Positions 1 to 12,309 of a stretch of 64,000 nucleotides of DNA are shown here, piece by piece. The notes below the pieces were generated by a model. That model searched no databases and was not told where the DNA came from. It saw only the letters and a list, made by a program, of their open reading frames with translations. The position numbers and the translations under genes were made by a program. Position 1 is the stretch's first letter. Each line of letters begins with the position of its first letter. Source of the stretch: Combretum micranthum (lineage: Eukaryota; Streptophyta; Magnoliopsida; Myrtales; Combretaceae). The stretch spans positions 62,001 through 126,000 of the forward strand of contig JAMXBD010000814.1 in assembly GCA_024138025.1 (NCBI GenBank), given 5' to 3'.

Positions 1-1518
1 TCCTATTTCCTTGCTGGATCTTGATCATTTCTGTCCTTGCTTAGGTTGTGAAGTTCTTTTTAGGGCCATCTACACAAATGAATTGAGAGAAAAGAAATGA
101 GAAGTTAAAATACTTGACCACACCAATTGCATTTAGTCACTATTCTTCCTATTATCTTAACTAAAATCCCCACAATTACTCACTTCTTATCATAAATTTT
201 TAGACCAACAAACTTAACTTAAATTTGCTAACCAACAATTCATACTATAAACACTATGAATTGTGTATACTATTATCTAACGGCCTATTCTATAACAATT
301 GACATTAGAACAATTGATATATCCTATATAAAGAACAAGAACATATAGTAAAAAGGATATACAATTATGTCATAATCATAATATTCTATCTATACTAGTT
401 GTTTAATAATCTACTATTCTCACAGACATTTTTACAAACACATAGCATGCATGAGTTAATCCTATCACTCACAAAATCTAGTATGACTTTTACATTAGCC
501 TATAATCAATATGAATTTAACACCTTACAACAATCAAAACTACCATACTATAATCAGCAATTCACCATAATCATACTATAACCAACACATTCCTAATCTA
601 GGGTTTTATTGTAACTCCTATTCTTTGTACACAATAAGATGAACAAACCATAGATTCATGTATAACATTCTATAGTATACAAATCTAATATGCATAACAT
701 ACTACAAAGGAACCACATTTGTAAGTTCATGAACACAATGAACAAAATTTTCTTACTATGTTACACAATAACACAATTTGTATGATAGGGATACAAAAAT
801 GAAGAGAAGTTCTATTGAGAAATTCATACCATTGTGGATTTATGCTTGAATGTCTAAGATGAATGAGTGGTTTTTTTTAAAAGCAATTTTGTTCTAGGGT
901 TTTGTTTGTTGCCCTTTTTGTTTTGTGAGAGGCAGGGGTAAGGAAGTGTAAAATTTTAAATGGATGCAAATGAGTGCAATGTGAGAGAGAGAAACTGAAT
1001 ATATATATACTCAGCATCAAATGTAAAATCACGAGCGACCAGATCCACGTGAAATGCTCTGTTTTGTTTTTTTTAAATTTAACTATTAGAGGCTTCAACA
1101 TGGGCGACCATAGATCCACGAAATGGGCTGAGATGTATGTTTTGTACTCCAGGATACATTACACGGGTGACCAGTAGGGCATGATCTATGCTGGAGAGTT
1201 GTTCTTCCCCTATTTGAGCACATCATGGGCAACCAGGGGGGCAGTATTCATGTCGCTCTACTATGTCTCGCCCATGCAAAGGGGCGTGATGCCTTCTATT
1301 CGCCCTTTTCAAAATTTTTTATAATAAATATATATAATAATTATTATTATAATATTTAAACAAAAATTGTAAAAAATAAAATTTAAATTTAACAAAGTCT
1401 TTGAAAAATTATAACACTTAATAAAGTCTCACAATACTAAAAATTTCTACTAAATCTTAAACAAAGGATACATGCTTTGGTTATTGTCTTAAGCTCGACA
1501 TTGCTAAGTATATGATCT
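1..1518 (-). other. Probable 3' end and 3' LTR region of the gypsy element (boundaries unresolved)
   Basis: No gene is seen. Just left of the integrase end, the minus strand reads GTCGAGCTTAAGACAATAAC, a type of post-pol sequence common in plant Athila/Tat elements. Positions 1030-1290 hold degenerate hairpin motifs of the form ATCAYGGGCGACCA, also present near 20.5-20.76 kb. I infer that this is the 3' LTR side, cut by the window edge, but I could not align it base by base with the putative right LTR. Confidence 0.4.
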
Positions 1519-2364
1519 TCAATTTTCAATTTGAAGGTGTCTCAACTCCTCCTTACCTTCTTCCATGTCAAATCCTTGATAAATCCGCAACCTTTGACCA
1601 TTGACTTTAAAAGTGCCTTTGTCTGGATGTGTGACTTCCACTGTACCATATGGAAAGATCTTCTTGATAATAAATGGACCAGACCACTTAGACCTAAGTT
1701 TACCCGTGAACAACCTTAGCCTAGAATTGTATAAAAGTACTGAATCTCCTTCCTTGAATTGTTTGGGGTACTTGATATGAGAATCATGAAGTTTCTTAGC
1801 CTTTTCTTTATATATTCTATTGTTTTCATAGAGTTCCAATCTCCATTCATCCAATTCATTGAGTTGAAATTTCCTATGTTTACCTACAGCTTCAAAATCC
1901 AAATTCACAATCCTAATTGCCCAATAAGCCTCATGTTCTGTTTCTATAAGTAAATAACATGCTTTACCATATACTAGTCTATAGGGAGTAGTACTTAAAG
2001 GAGTTTTGAATGCTGTCCTATATGCCCATAAAGCGTCATCTAACCTATTAGCCCAATCTTTTCTATTAAAATTGACTGTCTTTTCTAACATTCTCTTTAA
2101 CTCCTTATTTGAAACTTCAACTTGGCCACTTGTTTGAGGATGATAAGGTGTGGCTAGCCTATGGTGAACTCCATATCTTTTGAGCACTTTCTCAATTTGA
2201 CTATTACAAAAGTGAGTTCCCCTATCACTAATTAATGCCTTGGGTGCTCCTAACCTTGAAAATAATTTCTTTAGAAACTTGAGCACCACTCGGGCATCAT
2301 TAGTTGGTAAAGCTTGTGCCTTTACCCACCTAGAAACATAATCTACCACTACAAGGATATACAT
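1519..2364 (-). pseudogene. gypsy integrase fragment
   Basis: This is an open stretch of 281 codons, a longer piece than elsewhere in this element. It shows the integrase core: VDYVSRWVKA (first Asp), LISDRGTHF (second Asp) and TSGQVEVSNKELK (Glu), then the C-terminal GPFIIKKIFPYGTVEV segment and KVNGQRLR. The N-terminal HHCC zinc region continues upstream to about 2,800 but is out of frame. All three catalytic acids are retained, yet the reading frame is broken from RNase H, so no active polyprotein is expected. Confidence 0.85.
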
Positions 2365-3063
2365 GTTGCATATAAACTAAGAAATGGCCCCATGAAGTCT
2401 ACTCCCCAGACATCAAAGACTTCACACTCCAAAATGCACTTTTGAGGCATCTCATTTCTCCTTGATATGTTCCCGATCCTTTGGCACCTATCACAAGTTT
2501 AAAACAAAAGAATTAGAATCTTTGAAAAATACTTAGTCAATAAAAACCTGATACCAAAGCTTTTTATGCCATCCTATTGGCATTGTAATGGCCTCAAGTG
2601 GGACCACTATGGCAATGAAACAAAATTTGTTGTCCTTTCTCATGTGAGACGCAATGCCTTATGGCTTGATCCGCACATATCCTAAAAAGATATGGATCTT
2701 CCCAGAAGTAATATTTCAACTCTAAGGAAAATTTCTTCTTTTTGTATGAATCTAAGTCTTAGGGAAGGAGTTTCCCCACCAAATAGTTTTCTATATTAGC
2801 AAACCATGGTAATCCTTGTTTCTCCATAGATTTTATCACAACAAACTTTCTCGGGAAACTTATCATTAATGTCATCCTCCTTTAATTCCTCCAAATGGGG
2901 GTCATCCAACCTAGATAGATGATCCGTTACCAAATTTTCTGCTCCTCTCTTGTCCCGGATCTCTAAGTCGAACTCTTGTAACAACAACACCCATCTTATC
3001 AACCTTGGTTTAGCATCTGATTTAGATAAAAGTTATTTCAAGGTTGAGTGGTTGGTTTACACT
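2365..3063 (-). pseudogene. gypsy RNase H end and integrase zinc-region remnant
   Basis: 2796-3002 encodes [20 protein letters not shown] and [10 protein letters not shown], the end of the RNase H domain. Just upstream, TNHSTLK is readable up to the solo LTR junction at 3063. Between 2365 and 2795 the frame is broken, but pieces such as [13 protein letters not shown] are recognisable as the start of integrase. Confidence 0.75.
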
Positions 3064-3068
3064 ACCAC

Positions 3069-6000
3069 TGTTACGCCCCGAAGGGTACCCTGAACGTGGC
3101 AGTCCGCCGTACACAATAATAAAGCCTAAGAATGACTACCTCAGTCACGCGGAGGCTTCCATACTATGTACAAGGCGTCTAACACATGGAGGAGACTCAT
3201 CGGAGTAATACATTTTACGTTGATATAGCTTGAGTAACAATGTAAAGGAAATACAAATTTACTATACTTCAGATACAAATCACTATACTTCATAACACAA
3301 CTCATTAAACTTCAATTACACTTCATCAAAAGATTCTGCTACGTAAAGCTATTACAAGGCAAATAATAAATCTAGCTGGTAACTTCAAACATTCGTGCTC
3401 TTGCCGAAATCCCGGAGTCATTCCCGGCTCCAACCAATTCGGTCCCACTTTGCATTCTTGAAATAACCTGCTCATTTAAACAACTATTGGGGTATAAGCT
3501 ACACTAGCTTAGTGAGAATTCCTTAATTCCGTACCATAACAAACAAGTATTAGTCAATCATATGCTATGCATGAGAACAAATACGTGAGCAAGCAATTAT
3601 GCGTAGGTATCCGGAACCCACACACAGAACGGATTTACGCCCTCCGTATCTTGGGTTAGGAATGGTATTGAGTCTACACGACCGCATCTAGTCCCCAAGC
3701 CCTCGGCTTTAGCACTCGACTCGGCTAGGCTCATCAAGAATGCATCCACATGCGCCTTAGTACCCCTGAATGAGCTCTGGCACCGGGCTCGTTATCCAAA
3801 CGAGGCAACAACGGACCATACCGATCGACCTGCGTAGGAGTAGCATGCTCAAATGCAATATGTCGATGTGATGCATGACCAATTTAAGTTTTTGTTTAGG
3901 ACAAAAATATTTATACATTCTTAGAGTGACAACCAATATCAACATATAACAGGAATAATATGAACGGTGCAGTTATCCAATCAAATCGTGGTTTCGATAT
4001 GCTTTAGTATTCTTTGGCATACATTCATCACAGTCTCATCATATATCCCATCCCCATTCATATCGATTTTTATCTTGTTCCTATAATTCTAATGCAACTA
4101 ACTACAATCACAATCAAGGTAACAAAACAAGGAGAAAACTCACTCGGCCATTGGATCACCGGTCTTCTAGTAATAGTAATCCGGTGGTAGGGAATCGTCG
4201 ATTTCGGGATCTCCTAAAAAGGAAGAAATACTTTAATAAGTATTTCAACTCAAACTAATCCAAACAATTTCATACGAACTATCAAATTCGTAATTCTCGT
4301 CCTAAGCGGGAATTCCAACTTAAAACGGCCATAACTTGGTCATTTTAACTCGGAATCTCGCAAATTATATATCGATTTCTATCTACTTCGAAAGATCTAT
4401 CTAATTCTAATATTATATTTTCAAGTTTTGAAAACTTTGAAGCTTCGAAAAGTTCGGATCAGATTAGAGCAGCAACAATTTCAATTTCCGAAAAATAGTT
4501 TTGTAAATGTTTGAAATGTTCCTACTATAAAACTATACATGCAATATGAGTGATTTCCTAACATGAATGCATGAATGAGTTTCATGTATGCATCTTGATG
4601 ATTTTTAAAAGAAATTTTAACTTTTTATTTTGCAAGACTTCAATATAACTACTTTTATGAAAAATCTAGTTTTCTAACTTTATCATTTCCATTTGTTTTG
4701 GATTTGTTACTTAAGAAAATATAATTATTTTTGTAAAATTGAGTCTTATATATATTACTTATGACCTTCATTTCTACATAAAAATTCCATTTTACACTTT
4801 GTAAATATGTTTTCCAATATGATTTACTCAAAAATCCGAATTTTAGAAAATCCACTTTTTGAATGATTCATTTGGGGAAAACTTGTTTAATGCATTAAAA
4901 TTTAAGACCTTATGATACCTATTACTTAAGGACTTCATTTAATACATAAAACTTTCATTTTGAACTTGGATAATAGGTGTTCTTATGGCCTTCACTCAAA
5001 ATTACGAATTTCACAAATTGGTTACTAACTCAAAATTTTCTCATCTTGATTCTATTTCTTGTTTTATACATTAATCTCATCAAAACTCATTTCAACTTAT
5101 AAAAATCACTACTTAATGATACCTATTACCTATATACTTCATTTTTCACATAAAACATGAGTTTTGATGTTGATAAATGGGTTTTAAAAATTGGTCTTGG
5201 TTGGGATCCGAATTTACAAAATTCATTTTTGGACATATCTTTTGATAAAACCTATCTAAACTTATGAAAATCCATTCCTTACATATCATATCTTAAGAGC
5301 CCTTCATTTCTTGAATAAAAACTTTATTTTTGAGTTGGAAAACATGTTTTTGCACTAGGCCTTGGCCAAAATCCGAGAATAGAACTTTGTTTTGAAAATT
5401 AATCTTTGAAAATCATCTTTGAACCATATAAAATGAAGTCTTGATGCTATATATATATTAAGCCTTCATTTTCTTATGTAAAAATTACATTTTGACACTT
5501 GAAAAGTAGTTTTTAAATATGGGTCTTGCCAAAATACGAATTTCACAATTTTGTTTGAGTTCATAACTAAGATCTATACTTAATATGAACATAAACATAA
5601 AACAAATGCATGGTAATAAGCTATAAACATCATGGATCTAAACTTCACTTATCAAAATCTTTCATTTATGGTATCTATACCCTAAGCCCTTCATTTTAAA
5701 TGAAAAATATACATTTTGAAGTTGAAAAACCACTTTTCTAAATATGGTTCCATTTTCATCCGAATTTTCAAAATTGTTTTTGTTGAAAATAAAATAGATC
5801 TTGGTTTCCTACAACTTTCCTACCATCATCAAGCTATAGCAAGTTGTTCATGAACATAAACAAAGATCTAATGCATCTATGAACTCAAAACTTTAGATCT
5901 AGTTTTCTAAACTAGTTTTACATGCATGAATCACTAAGATAGACATGTGAATGCTAGATCTATGCATAAATCATAAGGAATAACAAAAATAACAACTTAA

Positions 6001-7910
6001 ATACAAGATCTATGGCATAAACAAAAATCAAAGCTATAAAAAGTTAGATCTACAATATATATCAACTTTAAACAAGAAAATAATTTGAATACAAGATAAT
6101 AAAAGTGGGGAAGAGAAAGATTTCATTTTTGGCATCATCATCCTAAGCTTTTAAGCTTATGGAAGTTCATTTGATGCATGAAACCTTCATTACACTTTAC
6201 CTATATCACCTATGGAGCTTTGGGAGAAGATTTGCTTAGAAATCTTTAAAAAATGAAGTGTGGAAGCCATGGAAGAAGGGGGCAGCTTGTTTTTCATGGA
6301 GGAACAAGAGGAAATGAAGAAAAAGAGAGGAAAAATGAGGAGGAAGACTAAAGAATGAAAGAGGGAAAGTGAGTAAATGAAGGAGTGAGAGAAAATGAGT
6401 GTTTTAATTGTAAAAATGAGAGAAAAAAATAAAACATGGGCAGCCAAGAAGGAGCCATGCTGCACGTGATTTGTGAGAGAGAGAGAGTGTGTGTTTTGTT
6501 GAATTTTGACTTAAAATTAAATTGTGTAATAAATGGGTATGTGTAGCTTCTTTAAGAAGGAGTAGAATTTATTTAATTTAGTCAAAATAGGAGTAATTAA
6601 AGGACAATGGCAGCCAAAGAAAGAAAAAAATCTGCCATGAAGTGATTTAATAAAGTGTAAAAAGATTGAAGTGAAAAAGAAGTGATGTGTGAAAGGTGTA
6701 CTTGAAAAGATGGTTGTAAGAGTACTTTCTTAATAAAATAAAACAAAATAAAATAAAATTAGAAAAATTATTCCAAATAATTGTAGCAGATTTTTCATAA
6801 TTAAAATTAAATAATTATTTGAATTATTTTAGTATTTTAACAAATATGTTACCGGTATGATCAAAATACGAATATGGGCTATAAATATTTTTATAACCCG
6901 AAAAATTCTAAAAAATTATTTTATGAAAATATAAATATTTTTCAATTATTAAATTAATTTATTTTATTTTTAGTATCGGATCTTAAACAGAATCTGATCC
7001 CGTAAAGCCCGAAACGAACTAAATTTTAGAAACAAAATTTTCTATAACATATAAAATATTTATCTAAAAATATAAGACTTTATAAGAATAATAAAATTTT
7101 GTAATAAAATAAAAATGAATAGTGCAAAAGACTAATCAATTACTGGTAATAATGGAAATACGATAAAAAGGTTATAACTGTAACTTTTATAACCCGAAAA
7201 ATTATATAACTGATATATTTAGAAATCTTATGAAATTACGAGTCTAACGGTACTATTGGTATATTTTGTTATCTCGAGCCCGGGACACGCTTTTCGAAGT
7301 CTGTATCCGAACGGGTTCGAAATAAGTCAAAAATTTACCAATCTGATATTTTTAAACAAACTCATATTACTATGAGCTATTCTACATATTTAAACTACCT
7401 CTCGGCCTCTAGGGTTAGGGGCGCTAGATTGCGGACTTACGCTATTGTATTCCGGTTAGGGTTTCGGGTGATTTTCCGGTTTAACCTTTGCCAATTTGGA
7501 AACTGATATTTATATTTATACAACATATTTAATTTGAGAAATTTATTTTAAATTTTATTTTTGTAAGTATTTAATATCTCTTAATGTTTTGGAATTCTTG
7601 AATTGAGTTATATTTTCGAAAGTCAATCGTTATTTGCTTTTTAATAATTTGTTTTTTTTTGAGCTTTCTCTTACCCGTTTTTATAAGTCGGAGTTCAATA
7701 TGGAATTTTTTGTACGTAGTGGTTTTGAATTTGAAGACCATTGAGTTCTTATTTTATTTTTGGGATTTTCATTTTCTCATGATTAAGAAATTTTTTGATT
7801 CATTCATGGTTTAGGACTTGTCGAAATTCGGTTTTAATTTGGAGTGATTTTTAGGGTTTATTTTCGAAGTTCATCTTGGAATTATTTACTGAAATTTTCC
7901 GGGGCTTACA
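3069..7910 (-). mobile_element. Giant solo LTR 1 (4.84 kb), inserted in gypsy RNase H
   Basis: It starts TGTTACGCCCCG and ends GGGGCTTACA in plus orientation, and is flanked by the 5-bp target duplication ACCAC (3064-3068 and 7911-7915). Removing it joins the RNase H reading K-V-V-V on the minus strand. TG...CA ends with a 5-bp duplication and no primer-binding site, polypurine tract or coding capacity fit a solo LTR. Its terminal 100 bp are homologous to the ends of solo LTRs A and B (shared GACTGAGGTAGTCATTCTTA), but it lies in the opposite orientation and is about 1.1 kb longer. Confidence 0.82.
4740..5790. repeat. Degenerate tandem repeat, about 170-200 bp unit, about six copies
   Basis: Inside solo LTR 1, a unit recurs about six times. 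It has the order: variants of ATACCTATTACTTAAG, CTTCATTT, a run ending AAAACTTCATTTTGA, then CAAAATxCGAATTTxACAAA. Examples begin near 4745, 4905, 5115, 5275, 5440 and 5660. The copies are diverged, so the array is old. It accounts for some or all of the extra length of this LTR compared with solo LTRs A and B. Confidence 0.65.
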
Positions 7911-7915
7911 ACCAC

Positions 7916-9453
7916 TTTCAAAAAAATTACGTAAAATCTGAACTTATCAAAGGAAAATACTATAGCAAGTAGCTCCTTCTCCATCGTGGTGTAATTCTCT
8001 TATGTGGGTGTCAAGGTCTTACTTGCATAGTAAATAAGCTTGAAGTGCTTCTCTATCCTTTTCCCCAACACAGCCCCTATAGCTGAGTCACTTGCATCAC
8101 ACTGAGTTCAAATGGTATATTCCAATTAGGAGCTACCATTATAGGGGCACATGTCAATTATCCTTCAAAATATTGAAAGCTTCCAAACATTTGTCATAAA
8201 AAATAAAAGGGGCATCTTTCTCCAACAACTTAGTCAACGGTCTAGCGATTTTTGAGAAGTCTTTAATGAACCTCCGGTAAAACCCAACATGTCTAAGAAA
8301 ACTTCTAATCACCTTAACTGAAGTTGGTGGAGGCAACTTAGAAATCACTTCCACCTTGGCCATATCTACCTCTATTCCTTTCAAGGATATCTTATGACCC
8401 AAATCTATACCTTTTTGTATCATAAAATGGCACTTCTCCCAATTTTAAACCAGTTGGGTCTCTTCACATCTTTTTAAAACTTCTTCAAATTGCCTAAACA
8501 CTTCTCAAATGTATTCCTAAATACCGAAAAGTCTTCCATAAACACCTCTATAACATCCTCCACTAGTTCCCCAAATATGGCTAGCATACACCGTTGAAAA
8601 GTCGCAGGTGCATTGCATAACCCAAAGGGAATTCTACAGTATGCAAAGGTACCATAAGGGCAAGTGAGTGTTGTCTTTTCCTAGTCTTTCAGCACCATAG
8701 GAATCTGAAAATATCCGAAAATCCCATCCAAAAAACAATAGTAATCATGACCAGCCAACCTTTCCAACATTTGGTCAATAAAAGGTAGTGGAAAGTGATA
8801 CTTCCGAGTGGCATCATTGAGCTTCCTGTAATCAATGCATACCCTCCAACCAGTCACGGTGCGCATCAGAATTAGCTCATTGCTTTCATTAAGCACAACC
8901 ATCATGCCTCCTTTCTTCGAGACCACTTGAACTGGACTCATTCATGGACTATCTGAAATTGGGTATATGAGTCCCGCATCCAACAATTGAACAACCTCTT
9001 TCTTAACCACTTCCTTCATGTTGGGATTTAGCCTCCTTTGTGGTTGCCCACTGATTTAAATCCATCCTCCATCAATATCTTATGGGTGCAAAAGGAGGGA
9101 CTAATTCCCTTTATATCAGAAATCTTCCACGCTATCGCCCTTTTATGCTCCTTAAGCACAAATAGGAGTTTCTCCTTTTGGCATAATTCAAGCTCCAATG
9201 ATATAATCACCGGTAACTTAAAATTTTCTGCCAAAAAGGCATACTCCAAGTAAAAGGGTAGCTCTTTTAACTCCAAATCAGGGGGTTCCTCTACCAAAGG
9301 CTTCAACCTAGCAATATTTCTTCGGTTGATTTCCTCAACCCCAAAATCCTTGCTTTGCTCAACATAAACTTCCAAATGAGCACAAATCTCTCTTACTTCT
9401 GCACTTCTTCCAACTTCACTCCATTTAACTTCAATCCCCCTTTGCAAACACAA
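7916..9453 (-). pseudogene. gypsy reverse transcriptase/RNase H pseudogene
   Basis: Pieces in three frames cover the linker (LKELPFYLEYAFLAENFKLP, 9028-9453), fingers/palm (GWRVCIDYRKLNDATRKYHF, 8681-8941), thumb (SFLRHVGFYRRFIKDFSKIA, 8154-8423) and the start of RNase H (MEKELLAIVF, about 7,960-7,990). The active-site motif reads FMEDF near 8,535 where family members have FMDDF, so the first catalytic Asp of the pair is Glu. Several stops separate the pieces. Confidence 0.83.
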
Positions 9454-9570
9454 CTCTAAAGGGTCTTTGTTAAAAGAATCCTACAAACAATCAGAAAAAG
9501 TTAGATCAAAAGTATCAATTGAAAAACAAGTATCATCACCATTCATTGGCTTCCTGAAAACGCCTGGCAT

Positions 9571-10509
9571 TCAGACAACCATCTCTTCACTTATAACCTG
9601 TAGAAGCAATTTTCCATCTTTGATATCGATAGCAGCACCAGCTGTTGCTAAGAATAGCCTCCCCAATATGAGTGGAACTTCAATATCTTCATCCATGTCC
9701 AGTACTACAAAATTTGTAGGGAAGATAAAGTCATGGACCTTCACCAAGACATCTTTCACAACTCCTCTTGGGAATTGCATGGAACTATCAGCCAATTGAA
9801 TACTCATTCTTGTGCTCTTTGGTTCTTCTAAATTCATCCTTTTGAACATGCTATAAGGAATGAGGTTAATGCTAGCACCAAGATCTGCCAATGCCCGTTC
9901 AACCAGTAAATCCCCTACCAAACAAGGAATGATAAAGCTATCAGGATCCTTAAGTTTCCTAGGCAACTTGTTCAAGATAACCATAGAATATTCTCCACCA
10001 AGGGTAACAGTAGAGAGTTCTTCTAGTTTCCTTTTGTTCGATAAGAGTTCCTTGAGGAACTTACCGTATTTAGGCATCTGGCCTATAGCTTCCATTAAGG
10101 GAAGATTGATGTGTAACTGCTTAAGAAGTTCCAAAAACTTCTCGCAATGCTCCTCATCTTTCTCTTTCCTCAATCTAGAAGGATAAGGCAACTGTGGCTG
10201 ATATTCCTTTGACTTTTCGGTTGGTAAGTTCTTTTCAACTAATTCTCTACCTTCTTTCACTCTTTCCTCACTTTCTGACCCATTCTCCTTTCTCTCTTGA
10301 TCTTTTGCCGAGACTTGTAACTCCTTCCCACTTCTAAGTGTTACCGCCTTTACCTGTTCTTTAGGATTTGTTTCTGTATTTCCAAGTAGAGACCCCGGAA
10401 TTCTCTCGGAAAGCATTTTTGCCAATTGACCAATTTGCTTTTCCAAAATATGAATAGATGCCTGTTGATTCCGATGATGTGTATCAGAATTCTGAATGTA
10501 TTGTGTCAA
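9571..10509 (-). pseudogene. gypsy gag C-terminus and aspartic protease
   Basis: This 312-codon open stretch starts with a gag tail (LEKQIGQLAKMLSERIPGSL, then EQVKAVTLRSGKEL). It ends with the protease, with active-site ALADLGASINLIPYSMFKRM and the VPLILGRLFLATAGAAIDI flap region. A stop before 9,570 separates it from RT. It is readable because decay is uneven, not because it is functional. Confidence 0.83.
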
Positions 10510-10511
10510 AA

Positions 10512-11192
10512 GATCTTTAACACTTGACTTTTTCTCATATGGTGGTAAAGCAAGACATTGTGGAGGTGCTTATATTTGTTGCTATTGTGGCTTCTGTACC
10601 CCAGGTGGAAAACTTTGCCTTTATACATTTTGATTGCTCCAAGAGAAATTAAGATGATTCCTCCGACCTAGATTGTAGGTATTTCTATAGGGATTATAAT
10701 TCCCCTTTCCTCTTTCATATCTATTCATAAAATTCACCTCTTCCATGCATGGATCAACTTCAAGAACATAAGAATCTCCTATCGGATTCATAGGAGGTTC
10801 ACCTTGAGGCAAATCATTCATACTTGATTTCATCTTGCTCATTTCAATTGTAAGTGATGCTACTTGTGCTTGAAGTTGGGCAACTTTTTCTGACTCATAC
10901 TTGGCAACAAATGGTCTCGGATTATTTCTCTCACTGTGCCAACTGAATGTGTTCCTTGCCATTTCTTCAATTAACTCATAAGCCTCTGGAGCACTCTTCT
11001 TCATCAGACTAGCACCTGCTACAGCATCTATCATAGTCTTTAGTTGATCACGTAAAGATGTATAAAAGATTCTGACCAAGTCATGCATAGTTATCTTATG
11101 GTGATGACAACTCCTAAGTAGTTCCTTGAATCTTTCCCATACTTCATACAGTGATTCCCCTTCATACTGGCAGAATGAACATATATTATTTC
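10512..11192 (-). pseudogene. gypsy gag central/C-terminal fragment
   Basis: 10621-11187 encodes FCQYEGESLYEVWERFKELL, then KKSAPEAYELIEEMARNTFS and SWHSERNNPRPF, typical plant gypsy gag. The fragment begins abruptly at 11192, where solo LTR A interrupts the LRNNI sequence. The remainder of gag resumes at 18533. Confidence 0.8.
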
Positions 11193-11880
11193 TGTAAGCC
11201 CCTAGATTTTTTGGTAAATATAAGTAAACCCTAGAATTGGAAGTCAAACCGGATCCCTAAAGTTAACTTAATTCTATAATTAGTCTAGTGAATCTAGATA
11301 CGAAAATCCCGTGTTCTTAAACCCTAAACAATGAAATTGAGATAATTATGGATAATAGTTCGTAATAATATAAGAAAGCTTAAAAATATCTGATTAGCAT
11401 TTTTCAAATGTCTTTTGGATCTAAATGGGATCAGTTTTCGAAAACTGTGCCCTGGTACATTGGATAGTGAAAATGTTCTGACAACACCATTAGACTCTTA
11501 AAAATATAAAGTTTTCAAAAATATCAAATTTAAAATTTTTCGGTAACTAAAAATATCATATATAGGCCGTTTAAGCGTATTTTCTTTACTACCGGTATTT
11601 TAATTATTTAGTCTACTATGCATTACTATTTCACTATCTCTACTTTTTCTTACACTCTACTCTTACACACTACCATACATATACCTTACAATTTACCTTT
11701 CCCATATAACTTTAATCACATCACACTTTGCACATTACTTCTTTTTATTACAAAACAACAAAAATTAATCAAATTTCCTCTCTCTTCCCAAGCCTTGCCG
11801 ACCACTATCTCTCTCTCTTCATTCTCATTTTATTTTCTTTTTCATTTTATTTAATTACATCTAATTTTCACTCAAAAACT

Positions 11881-11890
11881 CTATAAATAC
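11881..11890 (+). promoter_or_regulatory. TATA box of solo LTR A
   Basis: CTATAAATAC lies 690 bp into the LTR and is followed by a pyrimidine-rich leader with CTTCCTCCTTCATTCCTTCA. The same motif and leader occur at the same offset in solo LTR B. This supports a plus-strand LTR promoter with U3 on the left. Confidence 0.55.
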
Positions 11891-12309
11891 CTCCTTCCTC
11901 CTTCATTCCTTCACACAATTCATTTCCTACTAAAACTCTACAAAAATTACTCCATAAACAATCTCTCTCAAATTCTCTCCCAAGTCCTCTCTTCTCTCCA
12001 TAAAACCATCTCCCACGTATTACTACAACTCATTCTTTTCCTCTTCAACAAACACCCTTAGGTAAAAATTTCTTACATATACTCATCATATTCATATAAC
12101 TTAGCATGAGCTTAGCATATGTTTCTTAGATTCATGAGAGTTAAAGAAGTAACAATATATTCATGTTTTGTTTTTGTTCATGTTCATATTTTCTATTATG
12201 TTATTATTGTTATTATGTTGGTGTTGTTATTGTTATTAGTATTTGCTCTAATATAACTTCTATATAGTATTATGTATATTATGTATATATATTTCTTTAG
12301 AGCATATAA

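Noticed and set aside
399..581. Short plus-strand frame near the left edge
   Set aside because: AT-rich, no family resemblance, lies in the presumed LTR side of the gypsy element.
3069..7910. Mutator-like element, suggested by 9-base similarity AGTGGTTGT/AGTGGTAGT at the borders and inverted GCCCC ends
   Set aside because: The exact duplication is 5 bp (ACCAC) with TG…CA ends, and two relatives also have exact 5-bp duplications, so an LTR origin fits better; the wider similarity comes from the repeated GTG codons of the target.
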